Shown here piece after piece: positions 38,505 to 49,272 of a stretch of 64,000 nucleotides of DNA (its first letter is position 1; the number at the start of each line of letters is the position of its first letter). The stretch covers positions 372,001 through 436,000 of the forward strand of contig JAPFFF010000068.1 in assembly GCA_039105265.1 (NCBI GenBank), in the 5' to 3' direction. This stretch comes from Tritrichomonas musculus (taxonomy: Eukaryota > Parabasalia > Tritrichomonadida > Tritrichomonadidae). The notes beneath the pieces were generated by a model that saw only the letters and a list, made by a program, of their open reading frames with translations, made no database searches and was not told the DNA's origin. A program made the position numbers and the translations under genes.

Positions 38505-40121
38505 ATGGACTTACAACAGATATTGCAGCAAATGCAAAGCAGACAAGACTATGCAGGTGATGATGATTATCCTCAATATCAATTACCAACATTTATTTAT
38601 TCAGAAAGAGCGTTTCAAGGATTACAAGGTGAAACAACACCAAATAAAGAGCGTGCCTTTACAATCGCCAACAAGGCAACGCCTGCGATGGAATATGGTA
38701 ATTTTGAAGATGCAAAAAAGATGGCATATCATGCTCTTAGTTTAGATCCATTGTGTATTGATGCCTGGCGAGTTTTATGCAAAATTCTTAATCAAACATG
38801 TGATGGTGATACAGTTATCTGCGCTACACGCGAAGTAATTAATTTTTCGAGACAATTTTTCAAAGAAGTATTTGAGCAAGAAGATGGAATGTTTTATTCG
38901 ATATCATATACGCGACCATATATGCGATTACTTTCCGATATAGCTTATACAGCTCTTCAAAGCGATCAATTAGATGTTGCTATCTACAGTTATGAAGAAA
39001 TGATACGTCTTAATCATAATGACAACATTGGAGCTCGTGACTGTCTTCTTTGTTGTTATCTTAAAATTATTGGACGAATTCATCGTTTTCCCGGTACCAA
39101 ACCAATTCGAACCATTGATCAAGCGCAAAGATTAATCAATTGTAAATTTGGTGATGATCCACTTTTTGAGAGCGACAATCTTACGGTACGATGGGCCAAT
39201 CTTTGTTTTGCCTATCTTCAAAAGAAGAACTGGAAGCAAATTGCCAAGAAAGAGTATGAAAAGAATGATTTAATTTTCAAAGTAATTTTCAATGACATTG
39301 AAATTTCAAAGATACCCCCAGCATCGCCTGACATGCCCCAAGGTTTTGTTGTCGGCAGCAAGAGTGACGATGTCCGTGCAAAAGGAGGCCATATAAAAGA
39401 GGCCATGAAAGATTGGCCCAATTTAGTCATTGACCTTTCAAAATTATTGAAAGGAAAGGCATCACCTCACTTCATGGATGAAGTGAAGTCAACTGCACCA
39501 AATCCTCCAGGCGAGTTAACATCCCAATACAAGCAGCAGATGACGACAATTGGCAACCAATTCCTCGATCAAGGACGATCTACACTTTCAAAGAGAGATT
39601 TCACCCAGTCTGTTCAGAATTTCACCTTGGCTAAGAGAGGATTTTATGAGGCTGCACAGCCTTCACGTAGATGGTACTTGCACGCTCCTTTCGCTATTGC
39701 TTCTAACCGCGCAACAGCTTCTTACCACTTGCGAATGTGGAACTTGCTCCGAATCGACACGAGATTCACTATCACTATGAAGCCTGACCACGAAGTCTCT
39801 TATTTAAGACTCCCAAAGATCGCTGAGGCCTTCCAGGCAAAGCAGCTCTACGACGATTTTAAGAGAATCGTTGAAATCGTCCAGAACAAGGAAATGATCG
39901 ACTTGGACGACTGGAAAAATCTTGCAAAAACAGCAATCGGACTGACTTCTATCACTGCAATAGCTTTCGCTGCTGAAGGCAAGCTGACGCAGGAGCTGAA
40001 GGATAAATTGATTCAGATCGGAATTGAGGATTCTTATACTCCAGTGAATTACGGCTTGCAGCACTCAATCCTTCCTTGGCTGAAGGAAACAGATTTGGAG
40101 CGTCCTATTCCAAATCAGTAA
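38505..40121 (+). CDS. TPR-like repeat protein (538 aa), host gene
   Basis: Residues ~50-90 form a TPR-like pair (ATPAMEYGNFEDAKKMAYHALSLDP split by helix breaks, then CIDAWRVLCKIL). A second lies at ~145-185 (LDVAIYSYEEMIRLNHNDNIGARDCLLCCYLKI), containing the NDN-x-G-x-R pattern seen in TPR proteins of the ST7-like type. The C-terminal ~200 residues are helical with no recognised domain and look conserved and expressed. There are no membrane segments. It is probably a scaffold or adaptor. The 3' half (from about 39400) uses clearly more C-ending codons and is less AT-rich than the 5' half. An initiator-like motif lies upstream. Function is unknown. Confidence 0.75.
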   Translation: MDLQQILQQMQSRQDYAGDDDYPQYQLPTFIYSERAFQGLQGETTPNKERAFTIANKATPAMEYGNFEDAKKMAYHALSLDPLCIDAWRVLCKILNQTCDGDTVICATREVINFSRQFFKEVFEQEDGMFYSISYTRPYMRLLSDIAYTALQSDQLDVAIYSYEEMIRLNHNDNIGARDCLLCCYLKIIGRIHRFPGTKPIRTIDQAQRLINCKFGDDPLFESDNLTVRWANLCFAYLQKKNWKQIAKKEYEKNDLIFKVIFNDIEISKIPPASPDMPQGFVVGSKSDDVRAKGGHIKEAMKDWPNLVIDLSKLLKGKASPHFMDEVKSTAPNPPGELTSQYKQQMTTIGNQFLDQGRSTLSKRDFTQSVQNFTLAKRGFYEAAQPSRRWYLHAPFAIASNRATASYHLRMWNLLRIDTRFTITMKPDHEVSYLRLPKIAEAFQAKQLYDDFKRIVEIVQNKEMIDLDDWKNLAKTAIGLTSITAIAFAAEGKLTQELKDKLIQIGIEDSYTPVNYGLQHSILPWLKETDLERPIPNQ

Positions 40122-40930
40122 ATGTGCATGCTTTAATATGCTATTTTATTATATATTATAAATGAAGGAGAAAAAAAATATATGTGTTAAAAAAAAAAAG
40201 AAAATTTGTTTATAACAAACCTTAGTTTATCTTTTTTATTTTATTTTATTTTAAAGTACAATTCAAGGAAGGATCATGTTTAGGATACAAATTCTAGCAC
40301 TTTCGCAGAAGAATCGATAAAATATATTTAAACACATGGAAACATCACATTTGACTTTTTGTTATAATGATTTTTTACTTAACAAGTCATAGTTAGTTAA
40401 GGGGGACCTTTCCCCGTTTACTATTTTTTTTTAACGATCATTGTTTCACTTTGATATAATCGTTTTCCCTCAAATTTTCATTCAATTTTAAAAAGGAAAT
40501 AACTAAAGATAGAAATCAAATTGATGTTTGCTTTTTGTTTTATCAATACTGTATTCAAAAAACTTAAAACTTGACGGTGGCAAAATGTTAAAAAAAATTA
40601 ATGCAATTGATAAAAATCAAAAAAATCATAAATATTTTCATTTTTTTTAAAAATTTATTAAATAATAAACTTAATGATAATTAAACCAAAAAATTGCCAC
40701 CGTCAAGTTTTAAGTTATGGTACATTCTCTATATTTATTGAATTAATAATTTGACTTAGATATCCTGAAATGAGTTATTTCATTTTTAAATTTTCTTTTG
40801 TTGTTATAATTTAGAAAAAAGCATATTTTTAAGCATAAAGCAATAAGAAAAACTGGTTATTTATCAATATTCACAATAATAATTATCAATTAAATACCTT
40901 AACAAGAGAAAAAACTTGTTTTTTTGATCA
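40122..40930. other. AT-rich spacer before the MULE
   Basis: No gene seen. It contains the MITE-like element at 40561-40716 and is otherwise AT-rich. Confidence 0.6.
40561..40716. mobile_element. 156-bp MITE-like element with 23-bp perfect terminal inverted repeats
   Basis: The arms are 40561-40583 (beginning AACTTAAAACTTGACGGTGG) and 40694-40716, its perfect inverse. The interior is AT-rich and non-coding. No clear target duplication is seen at the edges. Confidence 0.75.
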
Positions 40931-40939
40931 ATTATAATT
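40931..40939. repeat. Left target-site duplication of the MULE
   Basis: ATTATAATT, repeated exactly at 49467-49475 on the other side of the element. Nine bases is the usual length for Mutator-like elements. Confidence 0.9.
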
Positions 40940-41133
40940 GGCGGAATGACAAACTATAGAAAAAGTTACACCATTTTTTTCTGAGGAAAATTCGTTATTC
41001 TGACTTTTTGAGTTAATTGAGAAGGCATACAAAAAGTTCTAAAATTTTCTTGTAAAGTTTTGAAAAAGTTCACTAAGATAAAACCATGAAAAAGCGCCAT
41101 TTTTATAGAACTAAACCAATCAAAGAAACCGAG

Positions 41134-41613
41134 ATGACGACATTGCCGCCCATAGCAAGACCACGATCAGCAATGCTTAGCAGCTAGCTGGTTGTAACTG
41201 CGGCGAGTCGTCATCCGGACAAAGATATCACGATTTCATCCGGAAGATCTGGAATGACGACATTGCCGCCCATAGCAAGACCACGATCAGCAATGCTTAG
41301 CAGCTAGCTGGTTGTAACTGCGGCGAGTCGTCATCCGGACAAAGATATCACGATTTCATCCGGAAGATCTGGAATGACGACATTGCCGCCCATAGCAAGA
41401 CCACGATCAGCAATGCTTAGCAGCTAGCTGGTTGTAACTGCGGCGAGTCGTCATCCGGACAAAGATATCGCGATTTCATCCGGAAGATCTGGAATGACGA
41501 CATTGCCGCCCATAGCAAGACCACGATCAGCAATGCTTAGCAGCTAGCTGGTTGTAACTGCGGCGAGTCGTCATCCGGACAAAGATATCGCGATTTCATC
41601 CGGAAGATCTGGA
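41134..41613. repeat. Outer left array: four 120-bp units
   Basis: Units start at 41134, 41254, 41374 and 41494, identical except for one A/G site in GATATC(A/G)CGATTT, which reads A, A, G, G. Each unit carries imperfect inverted arms ATGACGACATTGCCGC and GCGGCGAGTCGTCAT and a central CAGCTAGCTG palindrome. The units are much richer in G+C than everything around. Confidence 0.95.
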
Positions 41614-42017
41614 ATTGACGACATTGCCGCCCATAGGACGACCACGGTGGCAATAAAAAGATGAAAATAAAACAAACAAAAAAAAAACAAAATTGATTAT
41701 TTAATATTATTATTACGATTTTTTAATTTTTTTATTTTGATAAAGCTTATTTAAAATATTCTGAGTCTTCTCAGAAATTTGTTAAATTTTTTTTTATAAA
41801 TATATATAACTTTTTGAAAGAATTATGGTCTTTTTATATTTATGGAAGAAGACCAAAATCTTTATTATTCAGCGAAATATCTATTTCATACGCAAAGACC
41901 TAATTCTTTAAAAGATAAAGTTCTAAAATTTTCTTGTAAAGTTTTGAAAAAGTTCACTAAGATAAAACCATGAAAAAGCGCCATTTTTATAGAACTAAAC
42001 CAATCAAAGAAACCGAG

Positions 42018-42377
42018 ATGACGACATTGCCGCCCATAGCAAGACCACGATCAGCAATGCTTAGCAGCTAGCTGGTTGTAACTGCGGCGAGTCGTCATCC
42101 GGACAAAGATATCACGATTTCATCCGGAAGATCTGGAATGACGACATTGCCGCCCATAGCAAGACCACGATCAGCAATGCTTAGCAGCTAGCTGGTTGTA
42201 ACTGCGGCGAGTCGTCATCCGGACAAAGATATCGCGATTTCATCCGGAAGATCTGGAATGACGACATTGCCGCCCATAGCAAGACCACGATCAGCAATGC
42301 TTAGCAGCTAGCTGGTTGTAACTGCGGCGAGTCGTCATCCGGACAAAGATATCACGATTTCATCCGGAAGATCTGGA
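42018..42377. repeat. Inner left array: three 120-bp units
   Basis: Units start at 42018, 42138 and 42258; the variable site reads A, G, A. Confidence 0.95.
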
Positions 42378-42607
42378 ATTGACGACATTGCCGCCCATAG
42401 GACGACCACGGTGGCAATAAAAAGATGAAAATAAAACAAACAAAAAAAAAACAAAATTGATTATTTAATATTATTATTACGATTTTTTAATTTTTTTATT
42501 TTGATAAAGCTTATTTAAAATATTCTGAGTCTTCTCAGAAATTTGTTAAATTTTTTTTTTTATAAATATATATAACTTTTTGAAAGAATTATGGTCTTTT
42601 TATATTT

Positions 42608-44842
42608 ATGGAAGAAGACCAAAATCTTTATTATTCAGCGAAATATCTATCTCATACGCAAAGACCTAATTCTTTAAAAGATAAAGGATTAAGAACATTC
42701 ATTGAAATTGTTCCTTTGCATTCTCAGAATTTCAATATCATTTCGCTAATCCTTTTCCTCGATAGCTTAACCAAAGAATTTATATGCAACAACAAAAGAG
42801 TTTATAATGACATTTTTTCGTTTAGTTGCTGTAATAAATCAAAGATAAATACTGAAATTCAAATATTTAGCATAACTGTCAAAAACGATTTGGAAACCAT
42901 TAAAGTTCTCGCTAGAGATCAACTCCTTGAAAACCAAACTATGAAAGTTGTTACTATTGATTTTGAAGAATGTATCATGACGTCGCCATATACTTTGAAA
43001 AATAAAGAGTGTCCTTTTTTGACTCAAGATTTTTGGAATAAACAATGTAAACATAAAAATTCAATGCTTTATACTTTTTGTAATTACGTAGCTCGAAAAA
43101 ATTCTAATTTTCCAATATTTATAAAATTTGCTTTTCAAAACTTTTTAGATAAAAGAACCTTGCGTAGAAGAGCCGTTAGTTTTCAAGGTTATGATGATTT
43201 TTATAAAATTTTATTGCATTTACCTGGTTTTGTTTATATTGAGATAAGTACTCAAAAAGTTCAGGACGATGGATTTGCATTTAAATTTAATAATGATTTT
43301 GCTTTTATTAAAAATATAATATGGATTATGCCTTGGGCTTTAGAAGTTATAAATTATATGCATTATTTGCAAATTGATGCTTCTTTTTATGCGCTTAAGC
43401 CTTACAAATTTTGTATATACCATTCAATTTATTTCAATTCAAGTTTTCCTTTCGCATTATCAATTGGCCCTAAAGAGAACCGTTTTTTATATATTTTATT
43501 ATTTGATGGATTAAATAAGTTTTGTTTAAATAAAAATGTTTTTGAAAATAAAGTTGTTTTATCAGATTTAGGTTCTCCTATCAAAAAGTTCTGTAAATTA
43601 CATTCAAATATTCAATATTTTTGTCATCGTCATATTATACAAATATTTGGACCTAAATCATCATTAGGCATATGGGTTGCAAGGTTATTGAGATGCAAAA
43701 CATATTTAATATATAAACAAGAAAAAGAATTTATTTTAGTTGAAATGGACGAATATAAAAAAGATCCAAATTCACCTTTATTTGACGATACCGATCAAGA
43801 TAATGAAAAAAAACAAAAATTAAAAGATTTTGAAATTATGTTAAAAGATATAGATGAAGTGGAAAGAATGCCAAATAAAGAAGAAATTAAAAAAAGTGAT
43901 TATTATATTGCTAATTGGGCAATATGGATTCGTTCTGACCACCATGTAGCTCGTTGTTCAAATCATTCGGAAGGTTTCCACGGAAATATCAATCAAAAAT
44001 TGCCAGATTCCGGAACTCATTCATTTAAAACTGGTTTCACAACAATTGTAAATTATTTATTAAATTATATAAATAATTACTCAGATATTTGTGGAAATTC
44101 TTTTCAAAATAAACATCAAAAAATGATTCAAAAAGTTATACAAATTCTTAGCAAGAGACCAGATAATTATTTAAAATGTTCAAAAGAAAATTGTGATTGT
44201 GGTGAAGATGATTTTGTTGAATCAATTTATGGAGTGAAACTTCCTTGCATACATACAATATTAAATAATTTTTGCAAATCAGAAATATTTAATATTGTTA
44301 AAAATAGCAATGAAATTGATATTCAATATTTATTTGTTCAATCTCTCAAAAAGTTCCCCAATTATAAATTTGAAAAAAATCTTTTTAAATCAAATAGAAA
44401 AAATATAGATAGAATAATATCAATATACGAAGTTGAAAAGAATAGAAAGTTTGATAAGGAATCATTGAATATATTAGGCTCTTTTATTAATGAGTTTCTT
44501 AATTGTTTTACATATGTTTTACCAAAATTCCCAAATATTAATCCAAATGATGCCAAATATTCTGGAAATCATTTTGATTTTCGAGCACTTGATGAAAAAT
44601 TGGTTTTCAGAAAAAAGAAAGAAGAAAGTAACACAAGTCAAAAGAAAGAAAAATTAAAACTTGAAAAAGACCCTATTAAGGTGTACATTCAATTTTTATG
44701 TATTCAAAAAATGACAACAAAAATACAAATTTTGCAAAAATTTTACTATGAATGTTTATTTTTATTTGTAAAATATACATTAAAAGTAATAACATTTTTA
44801 AAAAATATATTTAGAATATCTCACATCTTTTTGAATCCATAG
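42608..44842 (+). CDS. MULE transposase with SWIM-type zinc motif
   Basis: A 744-aa DDE transposase. The RNase-H-like core shows LQIDASFYALKPY (D near residue 256, the usual MULE pattern with aromatic F two positions on), VVLSDLGSP (D near 320) and CSNHSEGFHGNINQ (E near 454, an E-G-x-H motif). After the core, CDCGEDDF...KLPCIH (near 530-553) is a CxC...CxH SWIM zinc motif, as found after the core in many MULE transposases. The C-terminus is Lys-rich. It would bind the terminal repeats and cut and join the element, which agrees with the 9-bp target duplication. The first 26 codons are also present inside both terminal repeats. All catalytic residues seem present. Confidence 0.9.
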   Translation: MEEDQNLYYSAKYLSHTQRPNSLKDKGLRTFIEIVPLHSQNFNIISLILFLDSLTKEFICNNKRVYNDIFSFSCCNKSKINTEIQIFSITVKNDLETIKVLARDQLLENQTMKVVTIDFEECIMTSPYTLKNKECPFLTQDFWNKQCKHKNSMLYTFCNYVARKNSNFPIFIKFAFQNFLDKRTLRRRAVSFQGYDDFYKILLHLPGFVYIEISTQKVQDDGFAFKFNNDFAFIKNIIWIMPWALEVINYMHYLQIDASFYALKPYKFCIYHSIYFNSSFPFALSIGPKENRFLYILLFDGLNKFCLNKNVFENKVVLSDLGSPIKKFCKLHSNIQYFCHRHIIQIFGPKSSLGIWVARLLRCKTYLIYKQEKEFILVEMDEYKKDPNSPLFDDTDQDNEKKQKLKDFEIMLKDIDEVERMPNKEEIKKSDYYIANWAIWIRSDHHVARCSNHSEGFHGNINQKLPDSGTHSFKTGFTTIVNYLLNYINNYSDICGNSFQNKHQKMIQKVIQILSKRPDNYLKCSKENCDCGEDDFVESIYGVKLPCIHTILNNFCKSEIFNIVKNSNEIDIQYLFVQSLKKFPNYKFEKNLFKSNRKNIDRIISIYEVEKNRKFDKESLNILGSFINEFLNCFTYVLPKFPNINPNDAKYSGNHFDFRALDEKLVFRKKKEESNTSQKKEKLKLEKDPIKVYIQFLCIQKMTTKIQILQKFYYECLFLFVKYTLKVITFLKNIFRISHIFLNP

Positions 44843-45206
44843 ATGATTCCATGAATTTTGATTCAAAAAATCTGGCTAGTTTGAGTTAAAACTTGAAATA
44901 TTGATAATATTTTGCAATTTTAAGAAGAATTATTTTATAAAATCCAAAATTCCGACGATGGGAATTTTATTCTAGATAGATCTTATCTTTGAATACTTTA
45001 CTTATTTTTTCACATCAGAAATGTTATTTTACTCATAATTTTTCAATTGTTTATATTTTACACACTCTCAATTATTTCATAAAAAAGAACTCGATATTCT
45101 GAGATATACAATTATTTCATAAAACTTAACACAATTTTCTGATCATTCAAATATTTCATAAAAAAACTAATTCAATTTTTTATAGGCGTTTTTCTTAATC
45201 TAAATC
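44843..45206. repeat. Intergenic region with three ~40-bp direct repeats
   Basis: Between the two large genes, CAATTATTTCATAAAA-like blocks begin at 45069, 45109 and 45148, a 40-bp period, just upstream of the second gene. They could be promoter or binding repeats. Confidence 0.5.
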
Positions 45207-47252
45207 ATGAATCAACTTTCATATAATCATATTTGGGAACTAAACCAACAGCAATCTATTCAAATTACACAATTACTTGAAAAAATCACTACGTTGGAAA
45301 ATAATTATCTCAAAATGGAAGATAAATATCAAAAAGTTCTTCAAAATTTGAAAATAGAAAACAAAAAATTATTAGAAGAAATTGAACAAATTAAAGAGTA
45401 CAACAACAAGCTAAAAGAGGATGTTTCTAAAAAAAATTCCTATTATTTTAAATATATTAGACTAATTCAAGAAATTAATAAATTAAAAGCTAAAATAGAT
45501 GACTTAAATAAAAAAAATCAAGAAGCTATTAATGAATTTACAATTGAATCAGAATCAAATAAAAAAAGTGAAATATGGTATGATACAACTGAATATTTGT
45601 TATTTAGAAAAAATAACAATGATTCTTTTGATTTATTCATACAAGAATTAATAGAAAATGCAAAAGTTTCAGTTTATGGAAGAAGATATTCAGATTTTTA
45701 TAAGACCATTTGTCTTGGATTGTACTTTACTAATACAAGTTCATATAAAGCACTACAAAAGATTATACCTGTACCTTCTATCACAACTTTATATTATTTT
45801 TCACGTCAATATTTAGGAGATTATAAAATATCACTTACTTCAATTGAAAAAACGGATTTTATTTTTAATGAATTTAAAAATACTTTTTTTCAGAATTTTG
45901 AATCATTAATCAACTGTTCATTAGCAATTGACCAAACTATTGGAATAAGAAATCCAATGTTTTTCAATAATCATAAAAAAAATAATTATTTATGCTTATA
46001 TTACCTTCAACCAATAAATAATTTTTATCCAAATGTTCCAATTTATATTGAATTTGACTTAAACGGTCGGATGAGTAAAAAAACATTAGAAAATTCAAAA
46101 AAAATTAGAGAAATTGCTAAAAATAACGGTTTTGTAATTAAATATATATGTACTGATGCAGACACTCCCACTAATCCATGGCACACATCTATTATAAATA
46201 AAAAATATAACCCAGAAATTCAGAGTATGTATGATTCAATTAAAAATATGCCAGAATTATCATTTTCTACAGATTTTTTTCACGCTTTAAAAAGCCAAAA
46301 AAAACGTTTTTTTAGATGCAAATTATATTTAAATAAAAAATCACAGAGTGTTGATAAACATGTTGTAAGATTATATTTAGGATTAACTGTAGGAAAAAGT
46401 AAAGCATTTACTGATGAAAGTATACAAAGTGGATTTAAAGATAAATATGCATTAGAATTTTTTTCACCAAAAGTTCTCATTGAATCACTTAAACAAAAAG
46501 AAACTATATCTTTTGCTTATTATTTGTTACCATTCACATTTTGGTATTTAGCAGATAAAGTTCTTTTTATTGGACGACAAGACCGATTGAATCTTTTGAA
46601 TATTGCCTTCTCAATTTTTCAATTTGAACTTCACAATTTCCCAAATTCAGATCCAAATGATCGTTTTTCTTCAAAAAAAACAAAAAATACATTAAAATTA
46701 TCTTTTTATAGAAAAATTGATCTTATAAGATACTTGAACTCTATAGTTTGCTTAGGAGATTCCATAAAAAATAGTTCCGAAAATGTTGGTACTGAAAGAA
46801 TATCTACTAAATGCGAAGAAAATTTTTTTGGGAATGTAAGATCTGATCTTAATGATTCACTTGATGCCGATTTATTTTTGAGCATAGTTGCTAGGAAAAT
46901 AATTAAAAAGAAAATTTTTTTTCAAAATAACATAGTGAAAATTCCAAATTACAAAGAAAATAATATAGCAGGAGTTCCTACTTACAATGATGATGACAAT
47001 ATTGATATAGATGATAAAAAAATAATAAATGAATGCTTTTATATAAGGAAATTTGTGGTAAATGAAATTAGCACTTTTTCAGAAAAAAATATACCTGAAA
47101 CTATTCAAATTTTAAAAGTTTTAAACATTAAACCATATTTATCAACCAATTATTCTGAAAAAAATGAAAGTTATACATCAGGATCACAACTTTTATGCAG
47201 ATTTAATATGATCAAAAATAAGCATTACTTTTCTCAACCAAATGAAATTTAA
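45207..47252 (+). CDS. Second transposase-like protein, P-element-type RNase-H-like fold suspected
   Basis: A 681-aa protein. Residues 1-125 form a long coiled coil (LLEKITTLENNYLKMEDK...). The body has spaced acidic motifs: SLAIDQTIG (D ~241), YICTDADTPTNPWH (D ~315), FSTDFFHALKSQKKRFF (D ~355) and TKCEENFFGNVRSDLN (E ~536). The last two resemble the P-element motifs DxxHLLKNIRN and ENFFGxxR, and the N-terminal coiled coil resembles the dimerisation zipper of P transposase, though no THAP zinc finger is seen. It sits inside the same terminal repeats as the MULE transposase. It could be a captured transposase or an accessory protein. The resemblance is by eye only. Confidence 0.6.
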   Translation: MNQLSYNHIWELNQQQSIQITQLLEKITTLENNYLKMEDKYQKVLQNLKIENKKLLEEIEQIKEYNNKLKEDVSKKNSYYFKYIRLIQEINKLKAKIDDLNKKNQEAINEFTIESESNKKSEIWYDTTEYLLFRKNNNDSFDLFIQELIENAKVSVYGRRYSDFYKTICLGLYFTNTSSYKALQKIIPVPSITTLYYFSRQYLGDYKISLTSIEKTDFIFNEFKNTFFQNFESLINCSLAIDQTIGIRNPMFFNNHKKNNYLCLYYLQPINNFYPNVPIYIEFDLNGRMSKKTLENSKKIREIAKNNGFVIKYICTDADTPTNPWHTSIINKKYNPEIQSMYDSIKNMPELSFSTDFFHALKSQKKRFFRCKLYLNKKSQSVDKHVVRLYLGLTVGKSKAFTDESIQSGFKDKYALEFFSPKVLIESLKQKETISFAYYLLPFTFWYLADKVLFIGRQDRLNLLNIAFSIFQFELHNFPNSDPNDRFSSKKTKNTLKLSFYRKIDLIRYLNSIVCLGDSIKNSSENVGTERISTKCEENFFGNVRSDLNDSLDADLFLSIVARKIIKKKIFFQNNIVKIPNYKENNIAGVPTYNDDDNIDIDDKKIINECFYIRKFVVNEISTFSEKNIPETIQILKVLNIKPYLSTNYSEKNESYTSGSQLLCRFNMIKNKHYFSQPNEI

Positions 47253-47565
47253 ATTTATAAAATAAGTAAAGAAAAAAATATATATTCTATATTTAATTTT
47301 TTTTATTTTATATTGGTAAAGATATTTTGTTTTTTTCAATTTCAATTATGTAAAAAAATAAACTTATCAATTTGTAAAATGTTCTCTCAAAAAAATAAAT
47401 AAATTTATTTTTATATTGTACGTCAATTTTATCATTCTATTCAGAAATTAGATTTGAGTCATCGTATATTATATCATATTGCAATATTATATAAAATCCA
47501 TCTTTTTTTCTACCTTTATATGGTCTCTTGAAAATTTATACGACGAAGATGACAATTTTGATTCA

Positions 47566-47817
47566 ATGATAAAAGACTGTAATGCTGACATCGAATTAAT
47601 TAAGAAAAAATACTATGAAACGAAGGCTGAAATTAAAGGAATGTATCCTCAATTATCATATCATGATATCGAAAAAATATGTTTTTCTAATTTTGTCCGC
47701 TATGTTTTTGAAACTAGATGCGATAATTCAGGTGTCATATATTTTTTATCTAAATTCAAAATAGCAAGTTGGAAAAATGCAGATTTAGCTGCAGGTGGTA
47801 ACAGATTTTTCTCTTAA
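47566..47817 (+). CDS. Small open frame next to the right terminal repeat
   Basis: From ATG at 47566, 83 aa, starting MIKDCNADIELIKKKYY, helical and acidic to neutral, no known family. The open frame extends upstream to about 47479 without an ATG. The stop at 47815-47817 coincides with the inner edge of the right terminal repeat. It could be a third element gene or a remnant. Confidence 0.35.
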   Translation: MIKDCNADIELIKKKYYETKAEIKGMYPQLSYHDIEKICFSNFVRYVFETRCDNSGVIYFLSKFKIASWKNADLAAGGNRFFS

Positions 47818-48027
47818 CAAATTTCTGAGAAGACTCAGAATATTTTAAATAAGCTTTATCAAAAAAAAAAAAAAAAAAATAAAAATAAAAATAAAAAATA
47901 AAAATAAAAATAAAAAATAAAAAATCACAATAATATTAAATAATCAATTTTGTTTTTTTTTTTGTTTGTTTTATTTTCATCTTTTTATTGCCACCGTGGT
48001 CGTCCTATGGGCGGCAATGTCGTCAAT

Positions 48028-48387
48028 TCCAGATCTTCCGGATGAAATCGTGATATCTTTGTCCGGATGACGACTCGCCGCAGTTACAACCAGCCAGCTG
48101 CTAAGCATTGCTGATCGTGGTCTTGCTATGGGCGGCAATGTCGTCATTCCAGATCTTCCGGATGAAATCGCGATATCTTTGTCCGGATGACGACTCGCCG
48201 CAGTTACAACCAGCTAGCTGCTAAGCATTGCTGATCGTGGTCTTGCTATGGGCGGCAATGTCGTCATTCCAGATCTTCCGGATGAAATCGTGATATCTTT
48301 GTCCGGATGACGACTCGCCGCAGTTACAACCAGCTAGCTGCTAAGCATTGCTGATCGTGGTCTTGCTATGGGCGGCAATGTCGTCAT
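48028..48387. repeat. Inner right array: three 120-bp units (inverted)
   Basis: The variable site, read on the minus strand, is A, G, A, the mirror of the inner left array. Confidence 0.93.
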
Positions 48388-48792
48388 CTCGGTTTCTTTG
48401 ATTGGTTTAGTTCTATAAAAATGGTGCTTTTTCATGGTTTTATCTTAGTGAACTTTTTCAAAACTTTACAAGAAAATTTTAGAACTTTATCTTTTAAAGA
48501 ATTAGGTCTTTGCGTATGAAATAGATATTTCGCTGAATAATAAAGATTTTGGTCTTCTTCCATAAATATAAAAAGACCATAATTCTTTCAAAAAGTTATA
48601 TATATTTATAAAAAAAAAATTTAACAAATTTCTGAGAAGACTCAGAATATTTTAAATAAGCTTTATCAAAATAAAAAAATTAAAAAATCGTAATAATAAT
48701 ATTAAATAATCAATTTTGTTTTTTTTTTGTTTGTTTTATTTTCATCTTTTTATTGCCACCGTGGTCGTCCTATGGGCGGCAATGTCGTCAAT

Positions 48793-49272
48793 TCCAGATC
48801 TTCCGGATGAAATCGCGATATCTTTGTCCGGATGACGACTCGCCGCAGTTACAACCAGCTAGCTGCTAAGCATTGCTGATCGTGGTCTTGCTATGGGCGG
48901 CAATGTCGTCATTCCAGATCTTCCGGATGAAATCGCGATATCTTTGTCCGGATGACGACTCGCCGCAGTTACAACCAGCTAGCTGCTAAGCATTGCTGAT
49001 CGTGGTCTTGCTATGGGCGGCAATGTCGTCATTCCAGATCTTCCGGATGAAATCGTGATATCTTTGTCCGGATGACGACTCGCCGCAGTTACAACCAGCT
49101 AGCTGCTAAGCATTGCTGATCGTGGTCTTGCTATGGGCGGCAATGTCGTCATTCCAGATCTTCCGGATGAAATCGTGATATCTTTGTCCGGATGACGACT
49201 CGCCGCAGTTACAACCAGCTAGCTGCTAAGCATTGCTGATCGTGATCATGCTATGGGCGGCAATGTCGTCAT
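48793..49272. repeat. Outer right array: four 120-bp units (inverted)
   Basis: Going outward the variable site reads G, G, A, A on the minus strand, the exact mirror of the outer left array. Confidence 0.93.

Larger units (their letters stand above)
40940..42549. repeat. Left long terminal inverted repeat of the MULE
   Basis: Order from outside: tip, AT-rich leader, outer array of four 120-bp units (41134-41613), partial unit, A/T-rich stretch, a copy of the first 26 codons of the transposase gene (41842-41911), leader again, inner array of three units (42018-42377), partial unit and the A/T-rich stretch. Thus the arm is two copies of one module. Confidence 0.9.

Noticed and set aside
41134-42377. 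Regular repeats that could suggest a CRISPR array
   Set aside because: Units are 120 bp, contiguous with no variable spacers, mirrored on the other side of a transposon, and the genome is eukaryotic.
47479-47565. Upstream extension of the small MULE open frame
   Set aside because: No ATG is present in that stretch (it begins with TTG), so only the part from 47566 is listed.
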